11,062 bases of DNA from JBDRGD01 sp043818095 (GCA_043818095.1 JBDRGD010000048.1:1-11062), one strand, 5' to 3'; counted from the first letter of the stretch, positions 1 to 6,636 are shown. Numbers and translations are program-made. Notes: generated from the sequence alone by a model not told the origin.

Positions 1-795
1 CAGGTCGCGCTCGTCGTCCGTGTAGCCGATGCTGGTAGCGAGCGTGTGGTAGGTGATGACTTCCTTGAGGCAGGTAAGCCCGAGCCGGTCCAGCATGTGG
101 CGCCGGGCGACCTTGCCCATGACGATAGCGTCCCGCGGCAATATACTAATGGCGCTGGCGAGGTTATAGGTCTCATCCTCCAGCTCCGCCGCCGGGATGG
201 CTTTCGTGATGTAGCCGTCTTCCTCAGCTTCCCTGCCGCCGATGGTGCGCCCCGTGAGAATGCACTCGATGACCTTCTTGGTATGTCCCATGACCAGTTC
301 CAGCGGTAAAGTGGGCAGGCCGCCGAACGCCAGCCGCTGCCCGCGCTGGGAGAACTTGGCGGTCTCCGCCGCCAGTGCCAGGTCGCAGCACTTCACGATG
401 TAGAGACCGGCCTCGATGCACCAGCCGTGGACCTGGGAGATGGTTACTTTATTACAGTCGAGGATTGCCTGCGGGAACCCGTAAAGCTGGTCCTGGTCCG
501 TCTGCAGCCTTACCCGCTGGTTGGGCTTGGTCCCGGGGCCGCCCCCGTAGACCCGGTAGACCATGGACAGGTCGAAGCCCGCGCAGAAGTTCTTCCCCGC
601 CCCCCGGAAGATGACCACTTTCACCTCGTCGTCGTGGTTCGCCCACCCCATCGCGTCCTTGATTTCCCCGGTCATCTCCGTCTCGCCGATACTGATGGCG
701 TTGTTCTTGTCGGGCCGGTTCAGGGTCACGTAGAGAATGTGCGGATTATCTTTGTCCTTCTCGTAAAGCAGCGTTTGATACTGTGGCTCGCTCAT
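1..795 (-). CDS. Crotonase (enoyl-CoA hydratase/isomerase) family protein, 3' end beyond window
   Basis: The first 265 residues are visible and the gene continues past the left edge. The start is the ATG at 795, preceded by GGAGGTT (801-807) at 5 bases. The crotonase fold is recognised from the N-terminal strand (LYVTLNRPDKNNAIS, 21-35), the first oxyanion-hole motif FCAGFDL (70-76), and the second oxyanion-hole region HGWCIEAG (123-130) followed by CCDLALAAE. Family members act on acyl-CoA thioesters: hydration, isomerisation, hydrolysis or C-C bond cleavage. Aligned by eye with rat mitochondrial hydratase, the Glu144 position is Tyr132 and the Glu164 position is Gly152, so both classical hydratase acids are absent. 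A standard hydratase role is therefore doubtful. Glu128, inside the second motif, is a possible substitute acid. Family membership is firm; the reaction is unknown. Confidence 0.9.
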   Translation of the reverse strand, partial: MSEPQYQTLLYEKDKDNPHILYVTLNRPDKNNAISIGETEMTGEIKDAMGWANHDDEVKVVIFRGAGKNFCAGFDLSMVYRVYGGGPGTKPNQRVRLQTDQDQLYGFPQAILDCNKVTISQVHGWCIEAGLYIVKCCDLALAAETAKFSQRGQRLAFGGLPTLPLELVMGHTKKVIECILTGRTIGGREAEEDGYITKAIPAAELEDETYNLASAISILPRDAIVMGKVARRHMLDRLGLTCLKEVITYHTLATSIGYTDDERDL

Positions 796-886
796 TCGGC
801 AACCTCCTATCACGAATCTGCGGAATCTTTACCGTGTTTTCTGCGGAAGGCTGTGCCCGCGCTGTCCGGTGGCGGTAAATCAGGTA

Positions 887-916
887 ATTTTAGTCACTAT
901 TGAAAGAGGTTGTCAA
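887..916 (-). promoter_or_regulatory. Sigma70-type promoter of the crotonase gene
   Basis: Reading the minus strand, a perfect -35 TTGACA (911-916) and a -10 TAAAAT (887-892) are separated by 18 bases. This predicts a start near 880 and a leader of about 85 nt before the ATG at 795. It lies downstream of the terminator that closes the preceding minus-strand gene, so the crotonase gene begins its own transcription unit. Confidence 0.7.
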
Positions 917-960
917 CTGCAATCGCAGCGTGAAACAGCGGCTGTCCGGCTAAACAACGC

Positions 961-998
961 CAAATTAAAGAAGGGCAGGTTATCCAGCCCTGCCCTTC
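961..998 (-). terminator. Rho-independent terminator of the RHH-like gene
   Basis: A perfect 10-bp inverted repeat, GAAGGGCAGG (970-979) with CCTGCCCTTC (989-998), encloses a 9-base loop. On the minus strand the hairpin is followed directly by TTTAATTTG, a U-rich tail. It sits 33 bases past the stop codon of the gene at 1031-1363 and before the crotonase promoter, as expected for a terminator separating two transcription units. Confidence 0.75.
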
Positions 999-1030
999 CC
1001 CATGGGGAACGAGGTCAAAAGAAAAACCGG

Positions 1031-1363
1031 CTATGGCGCGTCCGCGCCGTCAGCCGACTCGAGGGTTTTTACCTTCCGCAGCCAGTCGGTAAGTCCGTCA
1101 TCCGCGGATTTCCGGGTAAGGTCCAGGCTCAGCACGAACTCCATGAAATCATGCATCATGCCCTTCATGTCCTGAAGGGACCGGTGAAACTCCTCCGCGG
1201 TGATGTAATTCTGGTTCTTACGTTGGTTGAGCTGGCTTTGGAGCAGAAAACTGACGAACTCGGTGCGGGTCATCTCGCCGCGGTGCTCGTCTATCTGTTG
1301 GGCAAGGGGCTGGGCCACTACCATGATAAGGTCGTCTTCGTTCAGGATAATCGTCCGTTTCAA
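1031..1363 (-). CDS. Small ribbon-helix-helix-like protein of unknown function
   Basis: This predicted 110-residue protein starts at TTG 1363. That start is chosen because GGAAGGAG (1371-1378) lies 7 bases upstream, whereas the GTG at 1426 in the same frame has no comparable site. The N-terminus, MKRTIILNEDD, resembles the DNA-contacting beta strand of ribbon-helix-helix repressors. A helix ending IDEHRGE (24-30) and the segment TRTEFVSFLLQSQL (32-45) resemble helices A and B. Helix A seems several residues longer than usual, so the assignment is tentative. The C-terminal half is amphipathic and helical (FHRSLQDMKGMMHDFMEFV, 59-77) and could oligomerise or bind a partner. If correct, it is a small transcription regulator, possibly of its own gene. 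No clear promoter is visible; TAATAT near 1405-1415 is -10-like but lacks a good -35. Confidence 0.6.
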   Translation of the reverse strand: MKRTIILNEDDLIMVVAQPLAQQIDEHRGEMTRTEFVSFLLQSQLNQRKNQNYITAEEFHRSLQDMKGMMHDFMEFVLSLDLTRKSADDGLTDWLRKVKTLESADGADAP

Positions 1364-1576
1364 CTCGCCGCTCCTTCCAACGCCGTGGTATGGGAGTTTC
1401 CCCCAAATATTAGGCTTTCCCGGCACGCCGGTCTTGCGGGTCTACCACCAATTCCGCTAAGGGTTGTGCCCCAAATCCCACTCCCCGTGATTGTTCCCGT
1501 ACCGCGGAAAGCTTCATGGTACTAAAGACCATCCCTTACCCGGTACCAATGTCCCCGTCTCCGACGCGATTATCTA

Positions 1577-1605
1577 TTGCTTCGTGCGTCGCAAGCACCT
1601 AGAAT
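1577..1605 (+). promoter_or_regulatory. Sigma70-type promoter of the HTH-cyclase operon
   Basis: TTGCTT (1577-1582) and TAGAAT (1600-1605) are separated by exactly 17 bases, and transcription should start near 1612. A small dyad, TGCTT (1578-1582) with AAGCA (1593-1597), overlaps the -35 and the spacer. It could be a binding site for the HTH protein encoded just downstream, but with only 5 bp per arm this is speculative. The rest of 1364-1576 holds nothing I can identify apart from a weak ATGGT/ACCAT hairpin at 1516-1532. Confidence 0.6.
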
Positions 1606-1637
1606 CAAGTGTAGTCAGGTATTGTCAGGGGAGGGCC

Positions 1638-1889
1638 ATGCCGGTCAACCTTAACAGCCGGACCTATTTCCGGACGGCGGAAGTCTGCCGCAGCGTGGGC
1701 ATCAGCAAAAGCACCCTCTTCCGCTGGCTGAAGGATGGGACCCTGGCCGACGCCGCCACGCTGGACCGCCACGGCTGGCGCCTTTTCACCGCCGCGGAGG
1801 TGGAGACACTGCGCGCCGAGGTGCACAAGACCGCGCCCAACAGCAACGGCGGCATCCGGCCGCCCGGAGACGGGACAAGAGCGATATGA
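1638..1889 (+). CDS. MerR-type helix-turn-helix DNA-binding protein (83 aa)
   Basis: The frame is open further upstream, but the start is set at ATG 1638 because GGGGAGG lies just before it and the predicted promoter at 1577-1605 would exclude earlier starts. Residues 10-34 (YFRTAEVCRSVGISKSTLFRW and following) match the MerR-family winged HTH: a recognition helix with the usual S-K-S-T-L-F-R-W pattern. It continues into a wing (RHGWRLF, 44-50) and a third helix (TAAEVETLRAEV, 51-62). There is no effector or dimerisation domain after it; the last 20 residues look disordered. It therefore resembles the short MerR-like or excisionase-like adaptors rather than a full metal sensor. Its stop overlaps the cyclase start by four bases (ATGA), which implies translational coupling and a shared role, perhaps regulation of the operon. 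Confidence 0.8.
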   Translation: MPVNLNSRTYFRTAEVCRSVGISKSTLFRWLKDGTLADAATLDRHGWRLFTAAEVETLRAEVHKTAPNSNGGIRPPGDGTRAI

Positions 1890-3736
1890 TGACGCTTACC
1901 CCGAAGCGGAAACGTTTCCTCACCGAGCTGGCGCTGACCATGGCGGTCGGCGTCATCGCCGTTTCCGCTTTCGCCGGCGGGCTGCTCTTTGGCCTCCAGC
2001 AGCGGAGTGCCGACCTCCTTTTCCAGGCGGCGAACCTGCGCCGCGACACGGTGCCGTCGGAACAGGTAGCTATCGTCACCATCGATGACAAGAGCCTCAG
2101 CGAGCTGGGGCGCTTGTCATCATGGTCGCGGGAATTACATAGCCAGCTCGTTGAGAAACTGGTGGCCGCCCGGGCGCGGGTTATCGTCTTCGACGTGCTT
2201 TTCGCCGAGCCCACCCCCGCCGACGGAGAGTTGGCCGCCACCATCCGCAACGCCGGTAACGTCATTCTGCCCTTCGCCTACACCGTGACTCATCAGGGGG
2301 CGGACACCCCGGTCGGGGCGGTCGTCTTTAGCAATGCCGTCCGGCCCCTCGGCATTTTCGAGGAGAGTGCCGCGGCCACCGCCCACGCCAACATGCTTCC
2401 GGACCATGACGGCGTGGTCCGGGAACTGCCGCTGGTTATCACCCATGACCGGCAGCAGGAGCCTTCCCTGGCGCTCACCGCCGTTGCCGCCTACCTCCGG
2501 CGTAATGGGACCAGCAGCCTGCCCGTGGAGAACGGGCGTCTGCTCTTCGCAGGACGCGCCATTCCCCTGACAAGCAACCGGGACATGATTATTAATTACC
2601 TCGACAAGTCCGCCTCCCCGATGGAGTTCCCCACCATCTCTTACGCCGATGTCATCCGCGGCGACTCCGACCTGTCCCTTTTAGAAGACAAAATCGTTAT
2701 TATCGGCGCTACCAGTACCGGTCTGGGAGACAGCTTCTGGACCCCCCTGGGCAGGCTGATGTACGGCGTGGAACTGCATGCCCGCGCCATGCAGACCATC
2801 CTGAGCGCCGGCTTCCTGAGACCGGCCCCGTCCCTCTTCACCGCCGTGCTGATTTTTGTCCTGGCGCTGCTCAGCGGGCTGGCGGTCCTGCGCCTCCGCA
2901 TCTTCTGGGCGGCTTTCAGCGTCCTTACCGCCATTTTCCTCTATTTCCTGACCGCCTTTTTCCTGTTCGATACCGGCATCGTCATGAACCTGGTGTATCC
3001 CCCTATCGCGATTGCCGGGGCTTTCGTCACCGTCAATCTTTACAACCTGACCCTGGAACGCTCCGAAAAAAGCGAGATAACCCGCACCTTCGGGCGCTAT
3101 GTCTCCACGCCGCTGGTGAGCAAGATACTGGACGCCACCGATGCCGGCAGTCTCAAGCTGGTCGGTGAAGAGGTGGAAATGACGGCGCTCTTCGCGGACG
3201 CCCGCGGCTTCACCACCATCTCCGAGAAGATGCCGACGCCGCGGCTGGTGGGCATTCTGAACCGCTACCTCTCCCTGATTATCCGCTCGGTCCTCCTCCA
3301 CGAGGGTATGGTGAACAAGTTCGGCGGAGACAGCATCATGGCCATCTGGAACACGCCCGTCGACGCGGAAGCTCATGCCCTGCTGGCGGTCAAGGCGGCC
3401 ATCAGCGCGCAGCAGGCAATCCGGGAGCTCCAGGAAAGCGAACCCTCACTGCCCCGCTTTGAGTTCGGCATCGGCATCAATACCGGGCTGGCGGTCGCCG
3501 GCAACATGGGCTCGGAAGACCGCCTGGAATTCTCCGTCATCGGGGATGCGGTGAATGTCGCCGCCCGCCTTTCCGATGTCGCTCCGGGAGGGGCGGTCTG
3601 GATAGGGAAAGATACCCTGTTGCAGGTCCGGGGACACGTCCGGGCAAGACCGCTGGAGCCGCTTGTCATCAAGGGCAAACAGGAACCGGTACCCGCCTAC
3701 GAGATACTGCTCGATGAGCCGCCCCTCCCCGGATAG
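1886..3736 (+). CDS. CHASE2-domain class III adenylate/guanylate cyclase, membrane sensor
   Basis: This 616-residue sensor cyclase is complete. A first membrane helix (about 14-37) leads to an extracytoplasmic CHASE2 domain (about 40-310; SADLLFQ, VAIVTIDDKSL, VIVFDVLFAEP, VIIGATSTGLGD, YGVELHARAMQTIL). Three further hydrophobic segments follow (about 317-335, 339-361, 365-387), then a linker FGRYVSTPLVSKIL (402-415) and the catalytic domain (about 428-610). Metal-binding Asp438 (FADARGFT) and Asp482 (KFGGDS) are present, as are transition-state Asn557 and Arg561 (DAVNVAARL). The base-selecting positions are Lys478 and Ser550. Lys favours ATP; Ser replaces the usual Asp, as in the Asp-to-Thr/Ser bacterial subgroup that includes bicarbonate-responsive enzymes. 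It should convert ATP to cAMP in the cytoplasm on an external signal whose ligand is unknown. It is co-translated with the upstream HTH protein. Confidence 0.93.
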   Translation: MMTLTPKRKRFLTELALTMAVGVIAVSAFAGGLLFGLQQRSADLLFQAANLRRDTVPSEQVAIVTIDDKSLSELGRLSSWSRELHSQLVEKLVAARARVIVFDVLFAEPTPADGELAATIRNAGNVILPFAYTVTHQGADTPVGAVVFSNAVRPLGIFEESAAATAHANMLPDHDGVVRELPLVITHDRQQEPSLALTAVAAYLRRNGTSSLPVENGRLLFAGRAIPLTSNRDMIINYLDKSASPMEFPTISYADVIRGDSDLSLLEDKIVIIGATSTGLGDSFWTPLGRLMYGVELHARAMQTILSAGFLRPAPSLFTAVLIFVLALLSGLAVLRLRIFWAAFSVLTAIFLYFLTAFFLFDTGIVMNLVYPPIAIAGAFVTVNLYNLTLERSEKSEITRTFGRYVSTPLVSKILDATDAGSLKLVGEEVEMTALFADARGFTTISEKMPTPRLVGILNRYLSLIIRSVLLHEGMVNKFGGDSIMAIWNTPVDAEAHALLAVKAAISAQQAIRELQESEPSLPRFEFGIGINTGLAVAGNMGSEDRLEFSVIGDAVNVAARLSDVAPGGAVWIGKDTLLQVRGHVRARPLEPLVIKGKQEPVPAYEILLDEPPLPG

Positions 3737-3752
3737 ACGTCGTATCCCCTTG

Positions 3753-3780
3753 TTGCCCCATCGCCAGGCCCGTGGGGTAA
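3753..3780 (+). terminator. Hairpin after the cyclase gene, possible terminator
   Basis: TTGCCCCAT (3753-3761) can pair with GTGGGGTAA (3772-3780) over nine positions, two of them G-U, around a 10-base loop. It begins 17 bases past the cyclase stop. No T-run follows, so it may be a factor-assisted terminator or only an mRNA-stabilising stem. Confidence 0.4.
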
Positions 3781-3830
3781 CGCTTAAGGACTTTCCCCTG
3801 CTTTCCGTGCTTCACCAACTTCTCCCCGCG

Positions 3831-3858
3831 TTGACAAAAAGCCAGAAACTGCTAGAAT
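3831..3858 (+). promoter_or_regulatory. Strong sigma70-type promoter of the MBL-fold hydrolase gene
   Basis: A perfect TTGACA (3831-3836) and a TAGAAT (3853-3858) lie 16 bases apart. Transcription would start near 3865, giving a leader of about 55 nt before ATG 3920. This marks the gene as a separate unit from the cyclase operon upstream. Confidence 0.75.
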
Positions 3859-3919
3859 GGATTAGTTATTTCCCCCTGCGGTCCCGCCAGCGTAAAATCA
3901 AACCGGTTTGGAGGACAGT

Positions 3920-4735
3920 ATGCAACAGGCAACGAAAAACGTCTTCGTGGAGAGCGGCCTCAACATCTGCAACCTGGGCCTGGTCGTTACCAGCGCCGGA
4001 ACGGTGATTATCGATACGCCCTCACGCCCGACCAACGCCCTCAAGTGGCGCGACGAGGTCGGGAAAAAAGGCGAGGTGCAGTACGTTATCGTCACCGAGG
4101 AGCACCCCGACCACTTTCAGACCGCCGGGTATTTCGGCGGCACCATGATTGCCTCCCGGGAGACGCGCGACAAGCTGGCAAAGACGCCGCGGCAGGAGGT
4201 CATCGACCGGCTCAAGAGGAACGAGGCCGACCTGCCCCTGCTGGACGCTTACCGGATACGCCTTCCTGAAATCAGCTTCGCCGGCAACCTGGAAGTCCAC
4301 GTCGGCGACCACACCTTCCAGCTGTTCGCGGTGCCCGGCCACTCCCCCGGCGGCATCGCCGTTTACGTTCCGGAGGAGAAAGTGGTCTTCGCCACCGATT
4401 GTATTTTCTCTCACATGAAGACCTGGATGCAGGAGGCCAACCCGGACCAGTGGCTGGAGTCTCTCCGCAAAATCGGCGAGCTGGACGCCGCCACGGTCAT
4501 TCCGGGACACGGTGAAATCTGCACGAAGGACTACCTCAAGGAACAGGCCGGAATTATCAGCGGCTGGGTGAGCGAGGTCAAGAACGCTATTAAAAAGGGT
4601 CTGAGCGAAGAAGAAGCCTTCGCCCGGATTAAACAGCCGGACCCCTACCCGAAACAGCCGGGGCTTTCCTTCGAGGAAGACCAACTCAACCGCTGGAACA
4701 TCGCCCGACTCTACCAGCTTTACGGGAAAGGGTAA
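3920..4735 (+). CDS. Metallo-beta-lactamase-fold metallohydrolase with an HxHxDH variant
   Basis: This is a 271-residue protein. ATG 3920 is chosen over the in-frame TTG at 3908 because GGAGG (3910-3914) sits 5 bases before it. The MBL fold is clear: an N-terminal strand ending VIIDTPSRP (29-37), the metal motif T-E-E-H-P-D-H (59-65), VPGHSPGG with His141, FATDCIF with Asp160, and IPGHGE with His197. The motif normally reads HxHxDH; here the first His is Glu60, so one ligand of metal site 1 is changed, while His62, Asp64, His65, His141, Asp160 and His197 remain. The C-terminal 60 residues are helical (KNAIKKGLSEEEAFARI) and probably cap the active site. Family members hydrolyse lactones, thioesters, phosphoesters or beta-lactams; the substrate cannot be read here. 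No signal peptide is seen, so it is probably cytoplasmic. Confidence 0.88.
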   Translation: MQQATKNVFVESGLNICNLGLVVTSAGTVIIDTPSRPTNALKWRDEVGKKGEVQYVIVTEEHPDHFQTAGYFGGTMIASRETRDKLAKTPRQEVIDRLKRNEADLPLLDAYRIRLPEISFAGNLEVHVGDHTFQLFAVPGHSPGGIAVYVPEEKVVFATDCIFSHMKTWMQEANPDQWLESLRKIGELDAATVIPGHGEICTKDYLKEQAGIISGWVSEVKNAIKKGLSEEEAFARIKQPDPYPKQPGLSFEEDQLNRWNIARLYQLYGKG

Positions 4736-4748
4736 GAAATTACGAGCG

Positions 4749-4775
4749 CCGGGGAGTTCATACGAACCACCCCGG
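4749..4775. terminator. Hairpin between convergent genes, candidate bidirectional terminator
   Basis: CCGGGG (4749-4754) pairs with CCCCGG (4770-4775), and GTTC (4756-4759) pairs with GAAC (4764-4767) around an ATAC loop. One A and a CA form a small internal bulge. It fills the 43-base gap between the stops of the converging hydrolase and rhodanese genes. Neither side has a true T-run, so termination is plausible from position rather than shown. Confidence 0.45.
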
Positions 4776-4778
4776 GGG

Positions 4779-5210
4779 CTATTGCGGCAGGCGAAGCAGC
4801 GGGTAGCCCTGCTGCTCCCACGCTATCATCCCGCCGGGGACGTCCCACACGTTGGTGTAACCCAGCCGCACCATGGTCTTCGCCGCGGTGGCGCTCATGT
4901 TGCCGGAACGGCAGTAAAGGACAATCTTCGCACCGCGGTCCTGCGGTAACCTGGCGAGGTTTTGCTCAATCTCGTTGTAGGGCACGAACAGGTCCGTGTT
5001 CGCGATTTCCCCCTCGTAGGGGATATGCACGTTCACCAGGAGAAAATCCTTATGCGCCAGCATCTCGTGGAGCTGGCTGACCGTAATCTCCCGGTAAACC
5101 CCGTCTCCCGTCTTTACCTCCCGCCCGCCCGGCGGCGGAGCGGCGGCACAGCCTGCCAGCACGACGGCCAGAAGGCATACTGCGGCAATCAGCCATCCAC
5201 GTTTCATCAT
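4779..5210 (-). CDS. Rhodanese-like domain lipoprotein
   Basis: This predicted protein of 143 residues starts at ATG 5210; the ATG at 5207 is equally possible, and SD-like AAGG lies a few bases upstream. Residues 1-20 form a lipoprotein signal peptide with the lipobox L-A-G-C. Cys21 would be diacylated and anchor the protein to the outer face of the membrane. The mature part has a Pro/Gly-rich tether (AAAPPPGG) and then a single rhodanese domain: EITVSQLHEML, VNVHIPYEGEIANTDLFVPYNEI, and the active-site loop CRSGNMS with Cys100, which could carry a persulfide. The usual D-V-R before the domain's substrate loop reads N-V-H. Likely roles are extracytoplasmic sulfur or cyanide transfer, or redox/metal sensing. 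It lies 30 bases after the YHS gene and downstream of lgt, whose product would lipidate it. Confidence 0.88.
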   Translation of the reverse strand: MMKRGWLIAAVCLLAVVLAGCAAAPPPGGREVKTGDGVYREITVSQLHEMLAHKDFLLVNVHIPYEGEIANTDLFVPYNEIEQNLARLPQDRGAKIVLYCRSGNMSATAAKTMVRLGYTNVWDVPGGMIAWEQQGYPLLRLPQ

Positions 5211-5240
5211 TTTTTACCTTAACTCCGGGGCAATACGGCT

Positions 5241-5390
5241 TTATGCCTTTTTCAGATACTTCTCCGGGTCAGCCTCGAAGGCTTTCTTGCAGCCGGGGGC
5301 GCAGAAGTAATAGGTCTTGCCCTTATATTCCGCCTTCGCCGGCGCGGTCTTTTCGTCCACATCCATCCCGCAGACCAGGTCTTTCGCCAT
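5241..5390 (-). CDS. Small YHS-domain protein (49 aa)
   Basis: The gene encodes MAKDLVCGMDVDEKT... followed by YYFCAPGCKKAF and DPEKYL, which is a complete stand-alone YHS domain. A strong GGAGGT lies 7 bases before ATG 5390. Cys7 in VCGMDV and Cys30 and Cys34 in FCAPGC are the likely metal ligands. YHS domains occur alone or attached to copper/heavy-metal ATPases and oxygenases, and are thought to bind or sense metals. The protein has no signal peptide, so it should act in the cytoplasm. It sits 50 bases after lgt and 30 before the rhodanese lipoprotein. The intervening AT-rich stretch contains a perfect 10-bp palindrome TAATATATTA (5413-5422) and an orphan TTGACA, but I cannot assemble a good promoter, so co-transcription with lgt is likely. 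Confidence 0.85.
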   Translation of the reverse strand: MAKDLVCGMDVDEKTAPAKAEYKGKTYYFCAPGCKKAFEADPEKYLKKA

Positions 5391-5440
5391 GATATTTACC
5401 TCCACGATTTATTAATATATTATGTCAATTATCCTATCGT

Positions 5441-6250
5441 TCATGGGCTGCTGGCGCTCTCCGCCCCCGGTTTTACCCGGCGGGACAGGTACATCAGTAA
5501 CGCCGCGGACACCAGGAAAATCACGACGCCGATGACCTGCGCCTGCTGCAGGTACCCGATGGTCATGGACTCCTGACGCACGAAGCTCAGCGCCAGACGT
5601 CCCAGGGAGTAGCTCGTCAGGTAGCCGAAAAAGAGCCCTCCCTCCCGCGGAAAATGTTCCCTCAGCTTCAGCAGCACCAGGAGGGTCGCGCCGTTCCACA
5701 GCATCTCGTAAACGGGGTAAGGGTGCGTGGGCACGCCGAGCAAATCCCGGGGAATCAGGGCGTCGGGATTGGTGTAAATGAACCCCCAGGGTAGCCCCGT
5801 GATGCCACCGTAGGCATCCCCGTTAATGATACAGCCCAGCCTGCCGATAATCTGCGCCGTCAGTATTGCCGGGACCATGACGTCCATGAGCTTTCCCGCG
5901 GGTATGTGACTCATGCGCGCTAGAAGGAGTAAAGCCGCGCCACCCCCGACGAGACCCCCCCAGATAGCCAGGCCTCCCTGCTGCACCTGGAAGATGGCCA
6001 TCGGGTGCCCCGCGTAATCCGGCCACCGGTCAATCACGTGGAACAGCCGTGCGCCCACCAGCCCCGCCACCAGCACCCACGGGGCCGCGTTGTAAAAGAA
6101 CGCCGCGGGTAGTCCCCGGCGCTTACCTTCCCGGACGGCAATCGCCACGGCAGCAATAACCGCCAGGATAATGGCAATGCTGTACCAGCGCAACTCGAAA
6201 TCGCCGAGGCGCAGTATGACGGGGTCGATGCTGATTACGATTCCGTTCAT
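5441..6250 (-). CDS. lgt: Prolipoprotein diacylglyceryl transferase
   Basis: This 269-residue integral membrane enzyme transfers diacylglycerol from phosphatidylglycerol to the lipobox cysteine of prolipoproteins, the first step of lipoprotein maturation. About seven hydrophobic segments are visible (for example 24-40, 57-73, 92-112, 122-138, 206-222, 236-256). Recognisable Lgt features are GGLAIWGGLVGG (92-103), the signature GRLGCIINGDAYG (136-148), HPYPVYE (176-182) and GRLALSFVRQ (217-226). Within the signature Arg137 and Gly148 match essential Escherichia coli positions. Cys140 stands where E. coli has Asn146, and Asp145 where it has Glu151; such C/D versions occur in other phyla. ATG 6250 has GAGGT only a few bases away, giving short spacing. 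It lies 16 bases after the zinc-ribbon gene and upstream of a lipoprotein gene that would be its substrate. Confidence 0.95.
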   Translation of the reverse strand: MNGIVISIDPVILRLGDFELRWYSIAIILAVIAAVAIAVREGKRRGLPAAFFYNAAPWVLVAGLVGARLFHVIDRWPDYAGHPMAIFQVQQGGLAIWGGLVGGGAALLLLARMSHIPAGKLMDVMVPAILTAQIIGRLGCIINGDAYGGITGLPWGFIYTNPDALIPRDLLGVPTHPYPVYEMLWNGATLLVLLKLREHFPREGGLFFGYLTSYSLGRLALSFVRQESMTIGYLQQAQVIGVVIFLVSAALLMYLSRRVKPGAESASSP

Positions 6251-6266
6251 TTACCTCGAATAAATT

Positions 6267-6449
6267 TTAGCGAGACACACGCTCTCCCCGCTGGTAGCGG
6301 ACATCAGCGCGGTTACGCGCACGCGTCTTCTCCGAAAAACCAAGGTCATGCTGATAACCGCACTGGAGGCACTCCTCGTAGTGCCCGTAGTAGTCTCGAT
6401 CCAGCATCACATCGCCGCCGCAACGCGGGCAACCTTTGATTTTTAACAT
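6267..6449 (-). CDS. Small zinc-ribbon protein (60 aa)
   Basis: MLKIKGCPRCGGDV carries Cys7 and Cys10, and EECLQCGYQ carries Cys27 and Cys30. The CxxC-16-CxxC layout is that of a single treble-clef or zinc-ribbon finger. The spacer is acidic and aromatic (DRDYYGHYE), and the C-terminus is strongly basic (KTRARNRADVRYQRGER), which suggests nucleic-acid or ribosome contact. ATG 6449 is preceded by AGAGGTG at about 6 bases. The gene is the first in the cluster with lgt, only 16 bases upstream of it, so the two are probably co-transcribed. The specific function is unknown; it resembles zinc-finger proteins scattered through Chloroflexota genomes. No clear promoter can be fixed in 6450-6630, an AT-richer gap with several poor -10-like sequences. 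Confidence 0.8.
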   Translation of the reverse strand: MLKIKGCPRCGGDVMLDRDYYGHYEECLQCGYQHDLGFSEKTRARNRADVRYQRGERVSR

Positions 6450-6610
6450 TCCGGCACCTCTCTTCCGCAGATATAACGAGAAACTGCCTTGTTACCTCAA
6501 TATAAATTTTAAGTCTGTTCATCCTGTCTGGCTGTGATTAAAGTCATACCTGCGTGAGAAAAAGTTCTACGAATTTAAGAGTAATAGTAATAACAGGGAA
6601 ACAGTCGCCG

Positions 6611-6636
6611 GGATAGTGGCCGGATGCCGGTTATCC
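6611..6636 (-). terminator. Composite stem-loop at the end of the M29/ferredoxin operon, uncertain
   Basis: GGATA (6611-6615) can pair with TATCC (6632-6636), enclosing a CCGG-ATG-CCGG stem (6620-6630). The structure includes the stop codon of the last gene. No T-run follows on the minus strand, so this is a weak terminator candidate. Confidence 0.25.

Noticed and set aside
869..1525. Plus-strand open frame of 218 codons opposite the RHH-like gene
   Set aside because: It crosses the terminator hairpin at 970-998 and has no good ribosome site. The minus-strand gene has a ribosome site, start and terminator that agree with each other.
1491..1637. 49-residue N-terminal extension of the HTH protein
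   Set aside because: It would span the predicted promoter at 1577-1605, does not look like a protein domain, and lacks the ribosome site that ATG 1638 has.
2681..3376. Minus-strand open frame of 231 codons
   Set aside because: It is a shadow of the cyclase gene, low in complexity and rich in Gln/Glu/Asp, as expected from reverse reading of GC-rich codons.
4022..4684. Minus-strand open frame of 220 codons
   Set aside because: It is antisense to the MBL-fold gene, whose motifs are unmistakable. The reverse frame has no recognisable domain.
5423..5428. Perfect TTGACA upstream of the YHS gene
   Set aside because: No -10 element lies 15-19 bases downstream on the minus strand; the AT-rich boxes are at the wrong distance.
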